Made by a program: the position numbers and the translations under genes. This document shows, piece by piece, positions 9,795 to 20,889 of a DNA stretch of 64,000 nucleotides. Numbering within the stretch: position 1 is the first letter of the stretch; every line of letters begins with the position of its first letter. The notes under the pieces are model-generated. The model ran no database searches. It had not been told where the DNA came from and saw only the letters and a program-made list of their open reading frames with translations. Source of the stretch: Pseudoalteromonas sp. MEBiC 03607 (GTDB lineage Bacteria > Pseudomonadota > Gammaproteobacteria > Enterobacterales > Alteromonadaceae); the NCBI RefSeq assembly GCF_004792295.1, contig NZ_SRRY01000001.1:1932501-1996500 (forward strand), read 5' to 3'.

Positions 9795-9900
9795 AATGTC
9801 TCCAATAATTAATAGTCTTAGGGCCTTTGCGACCAAGGTCCCCAGCCAAAAGGCGCGCTATCATACCACCCCTTTCGGGGAAAATAAATAACGACTACAA

Positions 9901-9925
9901 AAAAAGCACCTAGACGGTGCTTTTT
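9901..9925 (-). terminator. Terminator after prs
   Basis: The stem AAAAAGCACC/GGTGCTTTTT has the loop TAGAC. A T-run follows on the minus strand, 21 bases past the prs stop. Confidence 0.8.
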
Positions 9926-9945
9926 GAATATCTTCGCGTTGTTGA

Positions 9946-10893
9946 TTAGTGTTCAAACATCGCTGAGATAGATTCTTCATTGCTGATACGACGAATTGTT
10001 TCAGCAAGCATATCTGCAAGCGTAAGCACTTTGATTTTATCAATTGCTTTAAGCTCATCAGATAATGTAATTGAGTCAGTTACAATCACTTCGTCAATTA
10101 CTGAGTTACGGATGTTTTCAGCGGCATTACCTGAAAGCACAGGGTGAGTTGCATACGCAAATACACGTTTAGCACCATGCTCTTTAAGAGCAGCAGCGGC
10201 TTTACATAATGTACCACCGGTATCGATCATGTCATCAACGATGATACAGTCGCGGCCTTCAACGTCACCAATAATGTGCATTACTTGTGAAACGTTTGCT
10301 TGTGGGCGGCGCTTGTCGATAATAGCTAGGTCAGTGTCATTTAATAGCTTCGCAATAGCACGAGCACGAACAACACCACCGATATCTGGAGAAACAACAA
10401 CAACGTCATCGAAGTCGCGTTCTTTCATATCTTCTAATAGCACTGGGCTACCGAATACGTTATCAACTGGTACGTCGAAGAAACCTTGAATTTGTTCAGC
10501 GTGTAAATCAACCGTCAATACGCGGTCAACACCAACACTAGAAAGGAAGTCTGCAACAACTTTAGCAGTAATTGGCACACGAGCAGAGCGCACACGGCGG
10601 TCTTGACGTGAATAACCAAAGTATGGAATAACTGCTGTGATACGACCAGCAGATGCACGACGAAGGGCATCAACCATAACGATAAGCTCCATTAAGTTAT
10701 CGTTAGTAGGGTTACAGGTTGATTGAATGATGAAAACGTCAGAACCACGAACATTTTCATTAATTTGAACACTGATCTCACCGTCACTAAAACGGCCAAC
10801 AACAGCATCGCCTAATTCAATATACAAACGTTTTGCAACTTTTTGAGCTAGCTCAGGTGTTGCGTTACCAGCGAAGAGCTTCATGTCAGGCAC
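9946..10893 (-). CDS. prs: Ribose-phosphate pyrophosphokinase
   Basis: At 315 residues it has exactly the usual class I length. It makes PRPP from ribose-5-phosphate and ATP for purine, pyrimidine, His, Trp and NAD synthesis. Motifs: the catalytic loop ([20 protein letters not shown] region), [31 protein letters not shown], and the PRPP-binding loop [15 protein letters not shown]. It follows ispE, as in E. coli (ispE-prs). I saw no clear PurR box in the 79-base gap upstream. Confidence 0.97.
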   Translation of the reverse strand: MPDMKLFAGNATPELAQKVAKRLYIELGDAVVGRFSDGEISVQINENVRGSDVFIIQSTCNPTNDNLMELIVMVDALRRASAGRITAVIPYFGYSRQDRRVRSARVPITAKVVADFLSSVGVDRVLTVDLHAEQIQGFFDVPVDNVFGSPVLLEDMKERDFDDVVVVSPDIGGVVRARAIAKLLNDTDLAIIDKRRPQANVSQVMHIIGDVEGRDCIIVDDMIDTGGTLCKAAAALKEHGAKRVFAYATHPVLSGNAAENIRNSVIDEVIVTDSITLSDELKAIDKIKVLTLADMLAETIRRISNEESISAMFEH

Positions 10894-10972
10894 GGTAGGG
10901 TTCCTCAGGCACTGAATTTTGGGACTAACAGGCTATGGTAGACACCAAAGCAGGTTAACATTTACTTGTACG

Positions 10973-11839
10973 TTACTTCATAGCAAAGTGAGCATTTAAT
11001 GCTTTATGAGCAGGTGAAAGTGTAGCACTACTTGCAACAAAACCTGTCCATTTATCTGGTAACTGAGCTAAAACTTGTTGTGCTTGTGCCTGGGTTGAAA
11101 ACTCAGCAAAGCAACAAGCGCCCGTACCAGTCATCTTTGACGGGGCGTATTTTAGCAACCACTGCAGGACTTTTTCAACCTCGGGGCAGAGCTTTTTAAC
11201 CAAAGGCTCACAATCATTGCCTAAATTTTCCGTTTGCCAGTCTACTTTTAACTTGGGTGTGTCACGTTTTAAATCAGGATGGGTAAAAATTTTCGCGGTG
11301 CTGACATGCTCCCCAGGATGTATTACACAAAACCAACTTTGCGGTAATTCTACATTTTCTAGTTGCTCGCCAATACCATGAGCAATTGCTGTGTGGCCAT
11401 TTATAAACACTGGTACATCGGCTCCAAGCGTCACCCCAAGTTTAGCTAATTCTTCGAGCGATAAATCGCACTCCCACAACTTATTGAGAGCAAGTAGGGT
11501 CGTAGCCGCATCGGATGAACCGCCACCAACACCACCGCCCATCGGTAAACGTTTTAATAGCTCGATAGTCGCACCTTGTTGGCAACCACAATGCTGCTGT
11601 AATAAACGAGCTGCCTTATATATAAGGTTGTCTGTTAAAGCAATGCCATTTGTATCGCCAATGACTGTGATATCGGGTTCATGGGTCACTGTAAATGTTA
11701 AGTCATCACCAAATTCTAAAAAGGTAAATAAGGTTTCAAGCTCATGGTAGCCATCATCGCGACGACCATTAATATGCAAAAATAGGTTTAGTTTAGCGGG
11801 TGCGATTAATGTGAAAGGGGGCTTTAAAATGTGTGTCAT
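10973..11839 (-). CDS. ispE: 4-diphosphocytidyl-2-C-methyl-D-erythritol kinase
   Basis: This GHMP-family kinase of the MEP isoprenoid pathway has the ATP-binding loop GGGVGGGSSDAA at residues 101-112 and the N-terminal substrate motif APAKLNLFLHINGRRDDGYH. The C-terminal KMTGTGACCFAEF is the third GHMP motif. I take the ATG at 11839 (288 residues), two bases after the lolB stop; a TTG at 11857 would overlap lolB. It is translated right behind lolB, as in E. coli (lolB-ispE-prs). Confidence 0.95.
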   Translation of the reverse strand: MTHILKPPFTLIAPAKLNLFLHINGRRDDGYHELETLFTFLEFGDDLTFTVTHEPDITVIGDTNGIALTDNLIYKAARLLQQHCGCQQGATIELLKRLPMGGGVGGGSSDAATTLLALNKLWECDLSLEELAKLGVTLGADVPVFINGHTAIAHGIGEQLENVELPQSWFCVIHPGEHVSTAKIFTHPDLKRDTPKLKVDWQTENLGNDCEPLVKKLCPEVEKVLQWLLKYAPSKMTGTGACCFAEFSTQAQAQQVLAQLPDKWTGFVASSATLSPAHKALNAHFAMK

Positions 11840-11841
11840 GA

Positions 11842-12450
11842 TTAATGTAACTGCCAATCATTAAGTTGAATTTTAATACGAATATGTTGATTTTTTAAAG
11901 TCAGTTTTTCTGGCAACCAATAACCATCTTGCTTGCGGTAATTTGCATAGGTAATGTGCCATTGTTGACCATTCTCTGCTTGCCAAAGCAGTGTTTTTAA
12001 ACGACCTTGTTCATCGAATGATGCTTGCTCATTCTGTGCAGTACCTTTTAGCCATTTTGCGGCATTATCTAATGGAATTGAAAAGCCTGTTAACCGGTAA
12101 AGTAGTCTAGATGCATCCTGATCTGTGTAGGTGTCGCCATCATACTCTAAAACAGCACCTTGAGGGTTTTGCTGTAACGACAGAATGCGTGTGCCAATAA
12201 AGCTAGTTAGAACCATGTCACTGTTGCGTTCATCATGTTGCCAATTTAAATTGGCTGATTGGCGTTGCTCGGTGCTGATAAACGCCATTTTACCTTGTAC
12301 TTGCCACTGAGTCTGTTGGTCTAGGCGGGTTTTCCAATCAGGGTAAATGTAATCAACCGTTGAAATTTTTTGCGCACAACCGCTGATAAATAAAAAAAAT
12401 ATGAATAAAATCAAATATTGTTTAATCAAATGTCGTTCCTTACTTTCCAT
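11842..12450 (-). CDS. lolB: Outer-membrane lipoprotein insertion protein LolB
   Basis: LolB accepts lipoproteins from LolA at the outer membrane. The protein starts with a charged N-region and a hydrophobic signal ending in the lipobox FISGC (C25), followed by WQVQGKMAFISTEQRQSANL, which fits the LolB fold. I chose the ATG at 12450 (202 residues); a longer frame upstream would overlap hemA. Only 62 bases separate it from the divergent hemA start, so the promoters must overlap. The lolB/hemA divergence is conserved with E. coli. Confidence 0.92.
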   Translation of the reverse strand: MESKERHLIKQYLILFIFFLFISGCAQKISTVDYIYPDWKTRLDQQTQWQVQGKMAFISTEQRQSANLNWQHDERNSDMVLTSFIGTRILSLQQNPQGAVLEYDGDTYTDQDASRLLYRLTGFSIPLDNAAKWLKGTAQNEQASFDEQGRLKTLLWQAENGQQWHITYANYRKQDGYWLPEKLTLKNQHIRIKIQLNDWQLH

Positions 12451-12512
12451 ATTCCGCTGATTTTTGGTAAAATTAATGCCTTTACAGCTGGGCTTAGCAA
12501 TATTTGGTACAT

Positions 12513-13769
12513 ATGACCATCGTAGCACTTGGTATAAATCACAAAACCGCATCCGTAGAATTACGCGAAAAAGTTGCGTTTTCGCCTGAGCAAATGTCTG
12601 AGGCGTTACAACAATTAAGTGGCCATGCGCATTTCAATGAAGCGGTCATTGTTTCGACCTGCAACCGAACTGAAATCTATTGTAGCCTTGCCGAGCGTAA
12701 TTCCCAAACCTTGTTGCACTGGTTAGCCAGTTTCCACGGTTTGGATGAACAAGAACTGAGCAACAACATCTATTATCACGAAGGTACCGAAGCCATTAAT
12801 CATTTAATGCGAGTATCTTGTGGTTTAGATTCGCTGGTGCTTGGTGAGCCACAAATTTTAGGGCAAATAAAACAAGCCTATCACAATGCAAAGACTCACG
12901 ATGCAATCGGTGTGACATTCGATCGCTTGTTTCAAAAAACCTTTTCGGTAGCAAAGCAGGTTCGTACTGAAACCGATATCGGTGCCAGCGCTGTTTCGGT
13001 TGCCTACGCAGCGGTTAATTTAGCAAAGCACATATATGGCAAGTTAGATAAAACCAATGTACTGCTTATTGGTGCTGGTGAAACAATAGAGTTGGTTGCT
13101 AAACATTTGTACCAAAATAATCCGCAAAAAATTACTGTTGCCAACAGAACTATTGAACGTGCTAAGACCCTTGCCAGCGATGTCAACGCAGATGTGATTG
13201 CACTTGCCCAGCTACCTGAGCGCCTTCATGATGCGGATATCGTAATTAGTTCAACGGCTAGTACCTTACCTATTATTGGTAAAGGGGTGGTAGAGCAAGC
13301 GCTAAAAAAGCGTCGCCATAAACCAATGTTATTTATAGATATTGCAGTGCCACGCGATATCGAGAGTCAAGTAGGCGAATTAGATGCCGCCTATTTGTAT
13401 TCAGTTGATGACTTACAAGCCATAGTAAGCGAGAATATCGCCGCCCGAGAGCAGGCCGCCGAACAAGCGCAAACCATTATTCGCTCTCGTACCGATGAAT
13501 TTGCTATGTGGTTGCGTTCACTCGATTCGGTGGATTTGATTCGCCATTATCGCAACGATGTACAAGATATAAAATCAGAACTTGTCGAAAAAGCCCTCAG
13601 TCAGCTGCAAGCAGGCAAAGAGGCAGAAAAAGTTATACTCGAGTTGGCAAATAAACTGACCAACCGCTTGATGCACGCACCTACCCGTGCCATTCAAGAT
13701 GCTGCTAAAAAAGGTGAAGCAGCCGAGTTAAGCCAATTAAAGAAAATGTTAGGTATTGATCAGGAATAG
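12513..13769 (+). CDS. hemA: Glutamyl-tRNA reductase
   Basis: This is the first enzyme of C5-pathway haem synthesis, reducing glutamyl-tRNA-Glu to glutamate-1-semialdehyde. From the ATG at 12513 the protein is 418 residues, the same as E. coli HemA, with catalytic C50 in VSTCNRTEIY, a Rossmann motif (LLIGAGETIELVAKH) near residue 185, and a C-terminal dimerisation helix. A TTG three codons upstream is less likely. prfA starts seven bases after its stop, so hemA-prfA-prmC form an operon. Confidence 0.97.
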   Translation: MTIVALGINHKTASVELREKVAFSPEQMSEALQQLSGHAHFNEAVIVSTCNRTEIYCSLAERNSQTLLHWLASFHGLDEQELSNNIYYHEGTEAINHLMRVSCGLDSLVLGEPQILGQIKQAYHNAKTHDAIGVTFDRLFQKTFSVAKQVRTETDIGASAVSVAYAAVNLAKHIYGKLDKTNVLLIGAGETIELVAKHLYQNNPQKITVANRTIERAKTLASDVNADVIALAQLPERLHDADIVISSTASTLPIIGKGVVEQALKKRRHKPMLFIDIAVPRDIESQVGELDAAYLYSVDDLQAIVSENIAAREQAAEQAQTIIRSRTDEFAMWLRSLDSVDLIRHYRNDVQDIKSELVEKALSQLQAGKEAEKVILELANKLTNRLMHAPTRAIQDAAKKGEAAELSQLKKMLGIDQE

Positions 13770-13776
13770 TCGTTAA

Positions 13777-14862
13777 ATGAAAGAGTCTGTTTATAGAAAA
13801 TTAGAAACCTTAGTTGAGCGTTATGAGGAAGTGCAAGCGCTGCTAAGCGACCCCTCTGTGATCAGCGACCAAAATCGCTTTCGTGCCTTATCTAAAGAAT
13901 ACTCAGAATTAGAAGAAATCGTAAAAGCGTTTTTAGCCTATCAACAAGCACAAGATGATGTTGCTACGGCTGAAGAGATGCTAAAAGACTCTGATCCTGA
14001 CATGCGTGAAATGGCGCAAGAAGAATATAAAGAAGCAAAAGCACAAATTACCGAATTAGAAGACGAAATCCAAATTCTGATGTTACCAAAAGATCCGAAA
14101 GACAATAATAATGTCTATTTAGAGGTTCGTGCTGGTACCGGTGGTGATGAAGCTGCTATTTTCGCTGGTGATTTATTCCGTATGTACAGCCGCTACGCAG
14201 AAACTAAAAAGTGGAAAGTTGAAGTAGTAAGTACTAATGAAGGTGAACATGGCGGTTATAAAGAAGTCATCGCGCACATCTCTGGTGAAGGCGTGTATGG
14301 TCAGCTGAAGTTTGAATCGGGTGCTCACCGTGTTCAACGTGTACCAGAGACTGAATCGCAAGGTCGTGTTCATACATCTGCTTGTACCGTGGCAGTGATG
14401 GCTGAAATTCCTGAAGCAGAAGCAATTGAGATTAACCCTGCAGATATTAAAGTCGATACGTTCCGTGCATCGGGTGCTGGTGGTCAGCACGTAAATAAAA
14501 CAGATTCAGCAATTCGTATTACTCACATTCCAACAGGTGTGGTTGTAGAGTGTCAGGATGAACGTTCACAGCATAAAAACCGTGCTAAAGCAATGTCTGT
14601 ACTTGGTGCTCGTTTACAACAAGCTGAAGATGAAAAGCGTCAAGCGGCTGAGGCGTCAGAACGTCGTAACTTAGTGGGCAGTGGTGACCGCTCTGAGCGT
14701 ATCCGTACTTACAACTACCCACAAGGTCGTATTACAGATCACCGCATTAACTTAACACTTTATCGTTTAAATGAAGTGGTTGCCGGTGATTTAGGCTGTG
14801 TAATTGAGCCACTAATGCAAGAACACCAAGCTGACTTACTTGCTGCGATGGGCGATGAATAA
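13777..14862 (+). CDS. prfA: Peptide chain release factor 1
   Basis: This 361-residue RF1 reads UAA and UAG. The peptidyl-hydrolysis motif GGQ is at residues 235-237 in [19 protein letters not shown]237 is the residue methylated by PrmC, which is encoded two bases downstream. The N-terminal helical domain and the codon-recognition region are intact and the length is standard. Confidence 0.97.
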   Translation: MKESVYRKLETLVERYEEVQALLSDPSVISDQNRFRALSKEYSELEEIVKAFLAYQQAQDDVATAEEMLKDSDPDMREMAQEEYKEAKAQITELEDEIQILMLPKDPKDNNNVYLEVRAGTGGDEAAIFAGDLFRMYSRYAETKKWKVEVVSTNEGEHGGYKEVIAHISGEGVYGQLKFESGAHRVQRVPETESQGRVHTSACTVAVMAEIPEAEAIEINPADIKVDTFRASGAGGQHVNKTDSAIRITHIPTGVVVECQDERSQHKNRAKAMSVLGARLQQAEDEKRQAAEASERRNLVGSGDRSERIRTYNYPQGRITDHRINLTLYRLNEVVAGDLGCVIEPLMQEHQADLLAAMGDE

Positions 14863-14864
14863 TC

Positions 14865-15707
14865 GTGCCGCAAAGCATAGAACAAGCACTTGTTACTGCG
14901 ACGGCGTTATTAACGCCTAGCAGTGACAGCGCCAAGCTTGACGCGCAAGTATTGTTATTATCCATTCTTGATAAACCCCGCAGTTATTTATTCACTTGGC
15001 CAGAAAAACAACTTACCGAACACCAACAACTTGCTTTTGAACAAGCATGCCAGCGCCGCTTAAACGGCGAGCCAGTTGCTCATATTGTTGGCTTTCGTGA
15101 ATTCTGGAGCCTTCCTTTAAAGGTCAATCCAACAACCTTGATCCCAAGACCTGATACCGAAACCTTAGTTGAATATGCTTTAGGTTTAGAATTACCAGCA
15201 GGTGCTAAGGTGCTTGATTTAGGCACAGGGACAGGGGCTATTGCCCTTGCGCTAGCCAGCGAAATGCCAAGTTGGCAGGTTACTGGTGTCGATAGGGTCG
15301 CTGATGCAGTCGCACTAGCTGAAGAAAATAAACAACGGCTAAACATTCACAATGCTCATTTCGCATTGAGTAATTGGTTTAGTGCAGTAAAAAAAGAAAA
15401 GTTTGACCTAATTGTCAGCAATCCGCCGTATATTGAACATGATGATGACCATTTGAGCCGTGGAGATGTGCGCTTTGAACCTTTATCTGCATTAGTCGCA
15501 GATGATGACGGGATGGCTGACATCAAACAAATAATTACTATGGCGCGTGACTATTTAGCAACAAATGGCTATCTTTTAATTGAACATGGCTACCAGCAAC
15601 GGGCAAAAGTTCAAGATTTTTTTGCACAAATGTCGTATAGCCATATACTTACAATTAAAGATCTTGGCGGTAATGACCGTGTAACACTTGCACAATGGCC
15701 TAAATAA
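14865..15707 (+). CDS. prmC: Release factor glutamine methyltransferase
   Basis: This 280-residue SAM-dependent enzyme methylates the GGQ glutamine of RF1 and RF2. The SAM loop VLDLGTGTGAIALALA and the catalytic NPPY motif (residues 186-189) are present. The start is GTG, two bases after prfA, consistent with tight coupling to its substrate gene. A hairpin without a T-run (15714-15738) follows. Confidence 0.96.
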   Translation: MPQSIEQALVTATALLTPSSDSAKLDAQVLLLSILDKPRSYLFTWPEKQLTEHQQLAFEQACQRRLNGEPVAHIVGFREFWSLPLKVNPTTLIPRPDTETLVEYALGLELPAGAKVLDLGTGTGAIALALASEMPSWQVTGVDRVADAVALAEENKQRLNIHNAHFALSNWFSAVKKEKFDLIVSNPPYIEHDDDHLSRGDVRFEPLSALVADDDGMADIKQIITMARDYLATNGYLLIEHGYQQRAKVQDFFAQMSYSHILTIKDLGGNDRVTLAQWPK

Positions 15708-15752
15708 TAACAAAAAGGCTTGTGCGTACATAGCCTTTGAGGATCCCTTATA

Positions 15753-17291
15753 ATGGATGATTTTTTGTTTTCGGATGAAGCACTTGATGAAGTAAATGAA
15801 GTGCTCCAAGGTAGTTGGAAAGTCATTGTGGTTGATGATGAGCCAGAAGTACACGCCGTAACAAAGCTTGCGTTGAGTGACTTCGAATTTCAAGACAAGC
15901 GTCTTGAATTTATAAGTGCTTATTCTGGGGAAGAGGCAAAGCAAGTTATACAAGAGCATCCTGATGCGGCAATTGTGTTACTTGATGTTGTTATGGAAAC
16001 GGATGATGCCGGCTTAAAGGTTGCTAAATTTATCCGTGAAACTGCTAAAAACAATCATATTCGAATCATCCTAAGAACAGGTCAACCGGGCCAAGCCCCA
16101 GAGCGACAAGTAATAGTCAATTTTGATATCAACGATTATAAGTCGAAAACAGAATTAACAGCACAAAAGCTGTTTACGGTAGTGATGTCGAGTTTACGGT
16201 CGTATCGAGACATTTTATCGATTGAGCAGTCACGCTTGGGTCTTGAAAAAATTATTAAAGCATCTCGCGATATTTTTTCTACTCACTCACTTGAGAGTTT
16301 CATCGAAGGTGTAATGCAGCAGCTTACTTCTTTGCTTGGTACTGTTGACCAAGCAATGTATTCAACAAGTTTAGTGGCTAGTAACCCGCAGGATAATCAA
16401 AAGAAGTTAGTGGTGTTTTCGGGCAGTGGTGAGTTTGAACGCAGTGAGGGTAAGGCGATTGAAGATGTGCTTAATGATGAGCAACTGCAAGCCTGCCAAC
16501 AAGCCTTAAAAGAAAAAACCATTGTTTATCGAGAAAACTACTTATTTGCCTATTGTTGCAGTGAGTTCAATCATAACTCAATGTTATTTATATCAGGTAT
16601 TCCAAAACACCTTACCGACACACAGCGCCATCTAATCGAAATTTTTTCGCAAAATGTTCAGTTAGCCTACGAAAATGTGCAATTACAATCAGAAATAGAA
16701 GCAACACAACAAGAGCTAGTGTTTAGGCTAAGCGAAGCACTCGAACAACGCTCAACAGAAACAGGCAACCACGTAAAACGTGTATCGCATATTTGTTATG
16801 AGCTGGCGATAGGCTATGGCTTAGACAAACGAGAAGCAGAGTTAATTCGCCTTGCTGCGCCACTTCATGATGTTGGTAAAGTAGGTATCCCAGATTCTAT
16901 ATTAAACAAACCTGGACCACTGACAGATGATGAATGGTCTGTGATGAAGCAGCATGCTGAAAAAGGCCATAGTATTTTGAAAGACTCTAAACGAGAAATT
17001 GTTAACGTTGGAGCTACTATTGCTTTATCGCATCACGAGCGTTGGGATGGTGCAGGGTATCCAAAAGGTTTAAAAGGGCAAGATATTCCTATAGCTGGCC
17101 GAATTGTTGCGCTTGCAGATGTGTATGATGCACTTCGTCATAAGCGCTGCTATAAAGAGCCTTGGTCGCTTGATGATGTTATAAAAGAAATAAACGCACA
17201 AAAGGGTAAACAATTTGATCCCAAGTTGATTGATGTGTTTAATGAACGCGTTCAAGAATTAGAAGACGTACTTGTACGTTATCCAGATTAA
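15753..17291 (+). CDS. Response regulator with DUF3369 and HD-GYP phosphodiesterase domains
   Basis: This 512-residue protein has three parts. A receiver domain (about 20-150) has the acidic pocket D28/D29, probable phospho-acceptor D78 in VLLDVVME and lysines near 130-132. A DUF3369 middle domain spans about 170-330. A C-terminal HD-GYP domain has H372-D373 (HDVGK), HHE at 427-429 and GYP at 435-437, so it should hydrolyse cyclic-di-GMP. There is no adjacent histidine kinase. The start follows a hairpin (15714-15738) that ends at the GAGGA ribosome binding site. The gene is an insertion in the hemA-kdsA block relative to E. coli. Confidence 0.92.
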   Translation: MDDFLFSDEALDEVNEVLQGSWKVIVVDDEPEVHAVTKLALSDFEFQDKRLEFISAYSGEEAKQVIQEHPDAAIVLLDVVMETDDAGLKVAKFIRETAKNNHIRIILRTGQPGQAPERQVIVNFDINDYKSKTELTAQKLFTVVMSSLRSYRDILSIEQSRLGLEKIIKASRDIFSTHSLESFIEGVMQQLTSLLGTVDQAMYSTSLVASNPQDNQKKLVVFSGSGEFERSEGKAIEDVLNDEQLQACQQALKEKTIVYRENYLFAYCCSEFNHNSMLFISGIPKHLTDTQRHLIEIFSQNVQLAYENVQLQSEIEATQQELVFRLSEALEQRSTETGNHVKRVSHICYELAIGYGLDKREAELIRLAAPLHDVGKVGIPDSILNKPGPLTDDEWSVMKQHAEKGHSILKDSKREIVNVGATIALSHHERWDGAGYPKGLKGQDIPIAGRIVALADVYDALRHKRCYKEPWSLDDVIKEINAQKGKQFDPKLIDVFNERVQELEDVLVRYPD

Positions 17292-17312
17292 TAAAAACAA
17301 GTTTAGGGTCGT

Positions 17313-17687
17313 ATGGATTATTTAGCAGTAAAGCATACTCACATGTTATTTGCCGTGTTGAGTATAGTATTATTTTATGTTCGCTCTTTTTCACGTTTAA
17401 AGACGGGCGCTTTAGCAAAAAATAAAGTGGTGTTTATTGGTAGTCATAGTATCGACACTTTATTGCTTGTATCAGCCGTTGCATTAATTGTTATGGCGGG
17501 CTTTAACCCTCTAGAGCAATCGTGGTTATTAGAAAAGATCATTCTAGTGATCCTTTACATTGTACTTGGCGTTGTGGCAGCAAAACAAAGCGCACAGGGT
17601 ATGAAAGTCGCTTTACTTGCGATCACCACAGTCATCTTATTAGCAATTGGCTATTTAGCTTCTGCTAAAACAGCACTTCTTCTGTAA
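17313..17687 (+). CDS. sirB2: SirB2-family membrane protein
   Basis: This 124-residue protein has four predicted hydrophobic segments (MLFAVLSIVLFYVRSF; DTLLLVSAVALIVMAG; IILVILYIVLGVVA; AILAITTVILLAIGYL-like). The N-terminal KHTHM motif with conserved histidine is typical of SirB2/YchQ. Function is not established in the family. E. coli keeps it between prmC and sirB1; here it is 21 bases after the HD-GYP gene and is followed by a strong terminator (17696-17736). Confidence 0.85.
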   Translation: MDYLAVKHTHMLFAVLSIVLFYVRSFSRLKTGALAKNKVVFIGSHSIDTLLLVSAVALIVMAGFNPLEQSWLLEKIILVILYIVLGVVAAKQSAQGMKVALLAITTVILLAIGYLASAKTALLL

Positions 17688-17695
17688 GAATCTTT

Positions 17696-17736
17696 AAGCG
17701 GTATTTTGATGGCGTGCGCCATCGTACCGCTTTTTT
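17696..17736 (+). terminator. Terminator after sirB2
   Basis: AAGCGGTA pairs with TACCGCTT around an inner hairpin GATGGCG/CGCCATC, followed by a T-run. sirB1 therefore probably has its own promoter. Confidence 0.8.
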
Positions 17737-17819
17737 GTATCTCATCGCTCAGTATTGGTAACTTAGGTCAAAAGTAGGTAAACTAGCTGCTCTTTTTTGA
17801 AATAGATGTTGCAGTATAA

Positions 17820-18647
17820 ATGACCATTCCTTGGTTTGAAGATCAAAATGAATCCTATCAAGATGAAGCCTTCGATGCATATTCATCTAAAGTGCTTTAT
17901 CGTTGTATTGATGCTGAATTAAAGTGGGATCCGCAAGTAGATTTATCTGCTTGCTACGAGACACTAAATCAACTTGAAGACACGGTAGCTACTTTTTGTT
18001 CTGAAATAAAAGAGCCGCACGAACGTCTTGATAAATTACTCGATACGTTTTATCAACACTGGTTATTTAGTGTTTCTAGTTTAAAAGTCCCTGAATATAC
18101 ATTAAATAGTTTTCGCTATACGATTACTATGCGTAGTGGCACACAAACAACGTTGGCTATTTTACTTTGCCACTTAATACAGCATGCTGAACTTGACGCG
18201 AGTGTTACCTTGAGTCAAGGAGAAGTGCATGTACATGTAGGTATAAGTGATGAAGAGGGCTACTTAATTGAGCCTAGTACAGGCCAACAAAGTTGGTATA
18301 TTACCCCAGAAAACGCGTGCGAAGAAAATGGTGATGAACAAGAGCCACTGGAGCTAGTATTTGATGAAGAGCTATATAAGCTTTACCTAGCTCAACAAAA
18401 ATGGTCGTTTATTAGCGAAAGTAAATTTGGTCATGCACTTCATTGTGTAGAGATGCTCATGGAATTATTAGGGGATGACCCTTATGAGCGTCGTGATCGG
18501 GGTTATCTTCTAAATCAGTTAGATTGCCCAAAAATGGCAAGAGATGATCTTCAGTATTTTGTGAATGAATGCCCAGATGATCCTGCTATTGAAATAATTC
18601 AGCACCAAATTGCTGAAATAGAAGACAATAATAATACACACCACTAA
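17820..18647 (+). CDS. sirB1: SirB1-family protein (transglutaminase-like plus TPR)
   Basis: This 275-residue protein matches the SirB1/YchA family: an N-terminal transglutaminase-like core (MRSGTQTTLAILLCHLIQ, then the GEVHVHVGIS strand) and a C-terminal TPR-like helical part (RRDRGYLLNQLDCPKMARDD). The His pair in HVHVG sits where a transglutaminase His would be, but I do not see a clear catalytic Cys in the usual place, so enzyme activity is doubtful. It lies upstream of DUF819 and kdsA, as in the E. coli sirB1-kdsA order. Confidence 0.85.
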   Translation: MTIPWFEDQNESYQDEAFDAYSSKVLYRCIDAELKWDPQVDLSACYETLNQLEDTVATFCSEIKEPHERLDKLLDTFYQHWLFSVSSLKVPEYTLNSFRYTITMRSGTQTTLAILLCHLIQHAELDASVTLSQGEVHVHVGISDEEGYLIEPSTGQQSWYITPENACEENGDEQEPLELVFDEELYKLYLAQQKWSFISESKFGHALHCVEMLMELLGDDPYERRDRGYLLNQLDCPKMARDDLQYFVNECPDDPAIEIIQHQIAEIEDNNNTHH

Positions 18648-18662
18648 TTTAAAGGAACATTT

Positions 18663-19916
18663 ATGACTGACGCCCACAGTGCGCTAATTACCAATGACGC
18701 AGTCGTACTTGGTTTGCTTGCCGTTATTTTGGGGTTTATTTTTAAAACCTCTCACAGTAATAATGCTGCCTGCCAAAAATTTTATAAGTATGTACCCGCA
18801 TTACTACTTTGTTATTTTTTACCTTCGTTACTCAATACCTTTGGTATTGTTGATGGCCACTCTTCAAATGTTTATTTTGTGGCATCACGTTATTTACTGC
18901 CAGCTTGCTTGATATTGCTTACTATTAGTATTGATTTGAAGGCAATTCTTAATCTTGGTCCAAAAGCACTAATTATGTTCTTAACGGGTACTATGGGTAT
19001 TGTTATTGGCGGACCGCTTGCTATTTTAGTGATGAGTGCAGTTTACCCAGAGGCCGTTGGCGGTCATGGCCCTGATGCGGTTTGGCGCGGTATGACAACC
19101 ATTGCTGGTAGTTGGATTGGCGGTGGTGCAAACCAAGCTTCAATGAAAGAAATGTTTGAAGTAGGCGGCGACATCTTCTCTGCAATGGTTACCGTTGATG
19201 TGATTGTGGCAAACTTATGGATGGCCGTATTGCTATTAATGGCTGCAAATCATAAAGCGATTGATGCAAAAACGGGCGCAGATACCCGTGCGATTGAAGA
19301 GCTTAAAGAGCGTGTAGAGAAATATCACGCAGAGCATGCACGTATGCCAACCTTAAATGATTACATGACGATCATTGCTATTGCCTTTGGTATTACTGGC
19401 CTTGCGCACTTTTGTGCCGACTTTTTAGGTCCGTTTTTTGGCGCTAACTTCCCTTGGGCGCAAGAGTATAGTTTAAACAGTAAATTCTTTTGGTTAATCG
19501 TTATCTCAACCACAATTGGTATTAGTTTATCGTTTACTAAAGTTCGTCATATTGAAGCTTTTGGCGCTTCAAAAGTAGCATCAAGCTTTTTATATATCCT
19601 TGTTGCTTCAATTGGCTTACACATGAATATTACCGCGATTTTTGACTCACCAATGTATTTTGTACTGGGTGTGATTTGGATGATTACCCATGCAAGCTTA
19701 ATGCTTATTGTCGCGAAATTAATTAAAGCACCATTGTTTTATATGGCAGTAGGCTCTCAAGCAAATGTAGGTGGCGCGGCATCAGCACCCGTTGTTGCAT
19801 CAGCATTCCATCCGTCACTTGCGCCAGTAGGTGTATTACTTGCTGTTTTGGGCTATGGTGTAGGTACTTACATGGCTTATATTTGTGGATTAATGCTACA
19901 AGCTGTTGCACCCTAA
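18663..19916 (+). CDS. DUF819-family polytopic membrane protein
   Basis: This 417-residue protein has about eleven hydrophobic segments and resembles the DUF819/YjcL family. Glycine-rich intramembrane stretches (AGSWIGGGANQASMKE and SQANVGGAASAPVVAS) form two pseudo-repeated re-entrant-like motifs, which suggests a transporter with inverted repeats. Substrate is unknown. A central soluble loop (about residues 200-235) is charged. It is preceded by AAAGGAAC at good spacing, lies 15 bases after sirB1 and 9 bases before kdsA, so it is probably cotranscribed with them. It is absent from the E. coli version of this block. Confidence 0.82.
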   Translation: MTDAHSALITNDAVVLGLLAVILGFIFKTSHSNNAACQKFYKYVPALLLCYFLPSLLNTFGIVDGHSSNVYFVASRYLLPACLILLTISIDLKAILNLGPKALIMFLTGTMGIVIGGPLAILVMSAVYPEAVGGHGPDAVWRGMTTIAGSWIGGGANQASMKEMFEVGGDIFSAMVTVDVIVANLWMAVLLLMAANHKAIDAKTGADTRAIEELKERVEKYHAEHARMPTLNDYMTIIAIAFGITGLAHFCADFLGPFFGANFPWAQEYSLNSKFFWLIVISTTIGISLSFTKVRHIEAFGASKVASSFLYILVASIGLHMNITAIFDSPMYFVLGVIWMITHASLMLIVAKLIKAPLFYMAVGSQANVGGAASAPVVASAFHPSLAPVGVLLAVLGYGVGTYMAYICGLMLQAVAP

Positions 19917-20780
<864 letters not shown>

Positions 20781-20810
20781 TGATATAATTATAAGTATTT
20801 AAGTACGAAA

Positions 20811-20836
20811 AAGGCGACCAAGGTCGCCTTTTTTTA
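20811..20836 (+). terminator. Terminator after kdsA
   Basis: AAGGCGACC and GGTCGCCTT form the stem, followed by T residues. It lies 30 bases after the kdsA stop. Confidence 0.8.
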
Positions 20837-20889
20837 TTTGTGTCGCTATAATCGATGCATAAGAAAAACTAATTCAAAGCTTGGTGTTT

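Noticed and set aside
15714..15738. Terminator between prmC and the HD-GYP gene.
   Set aside because: Stem of seven pairs with an 11-base loop and no T-run; it ends in the ribosome binding site, so readthrough is more likely.
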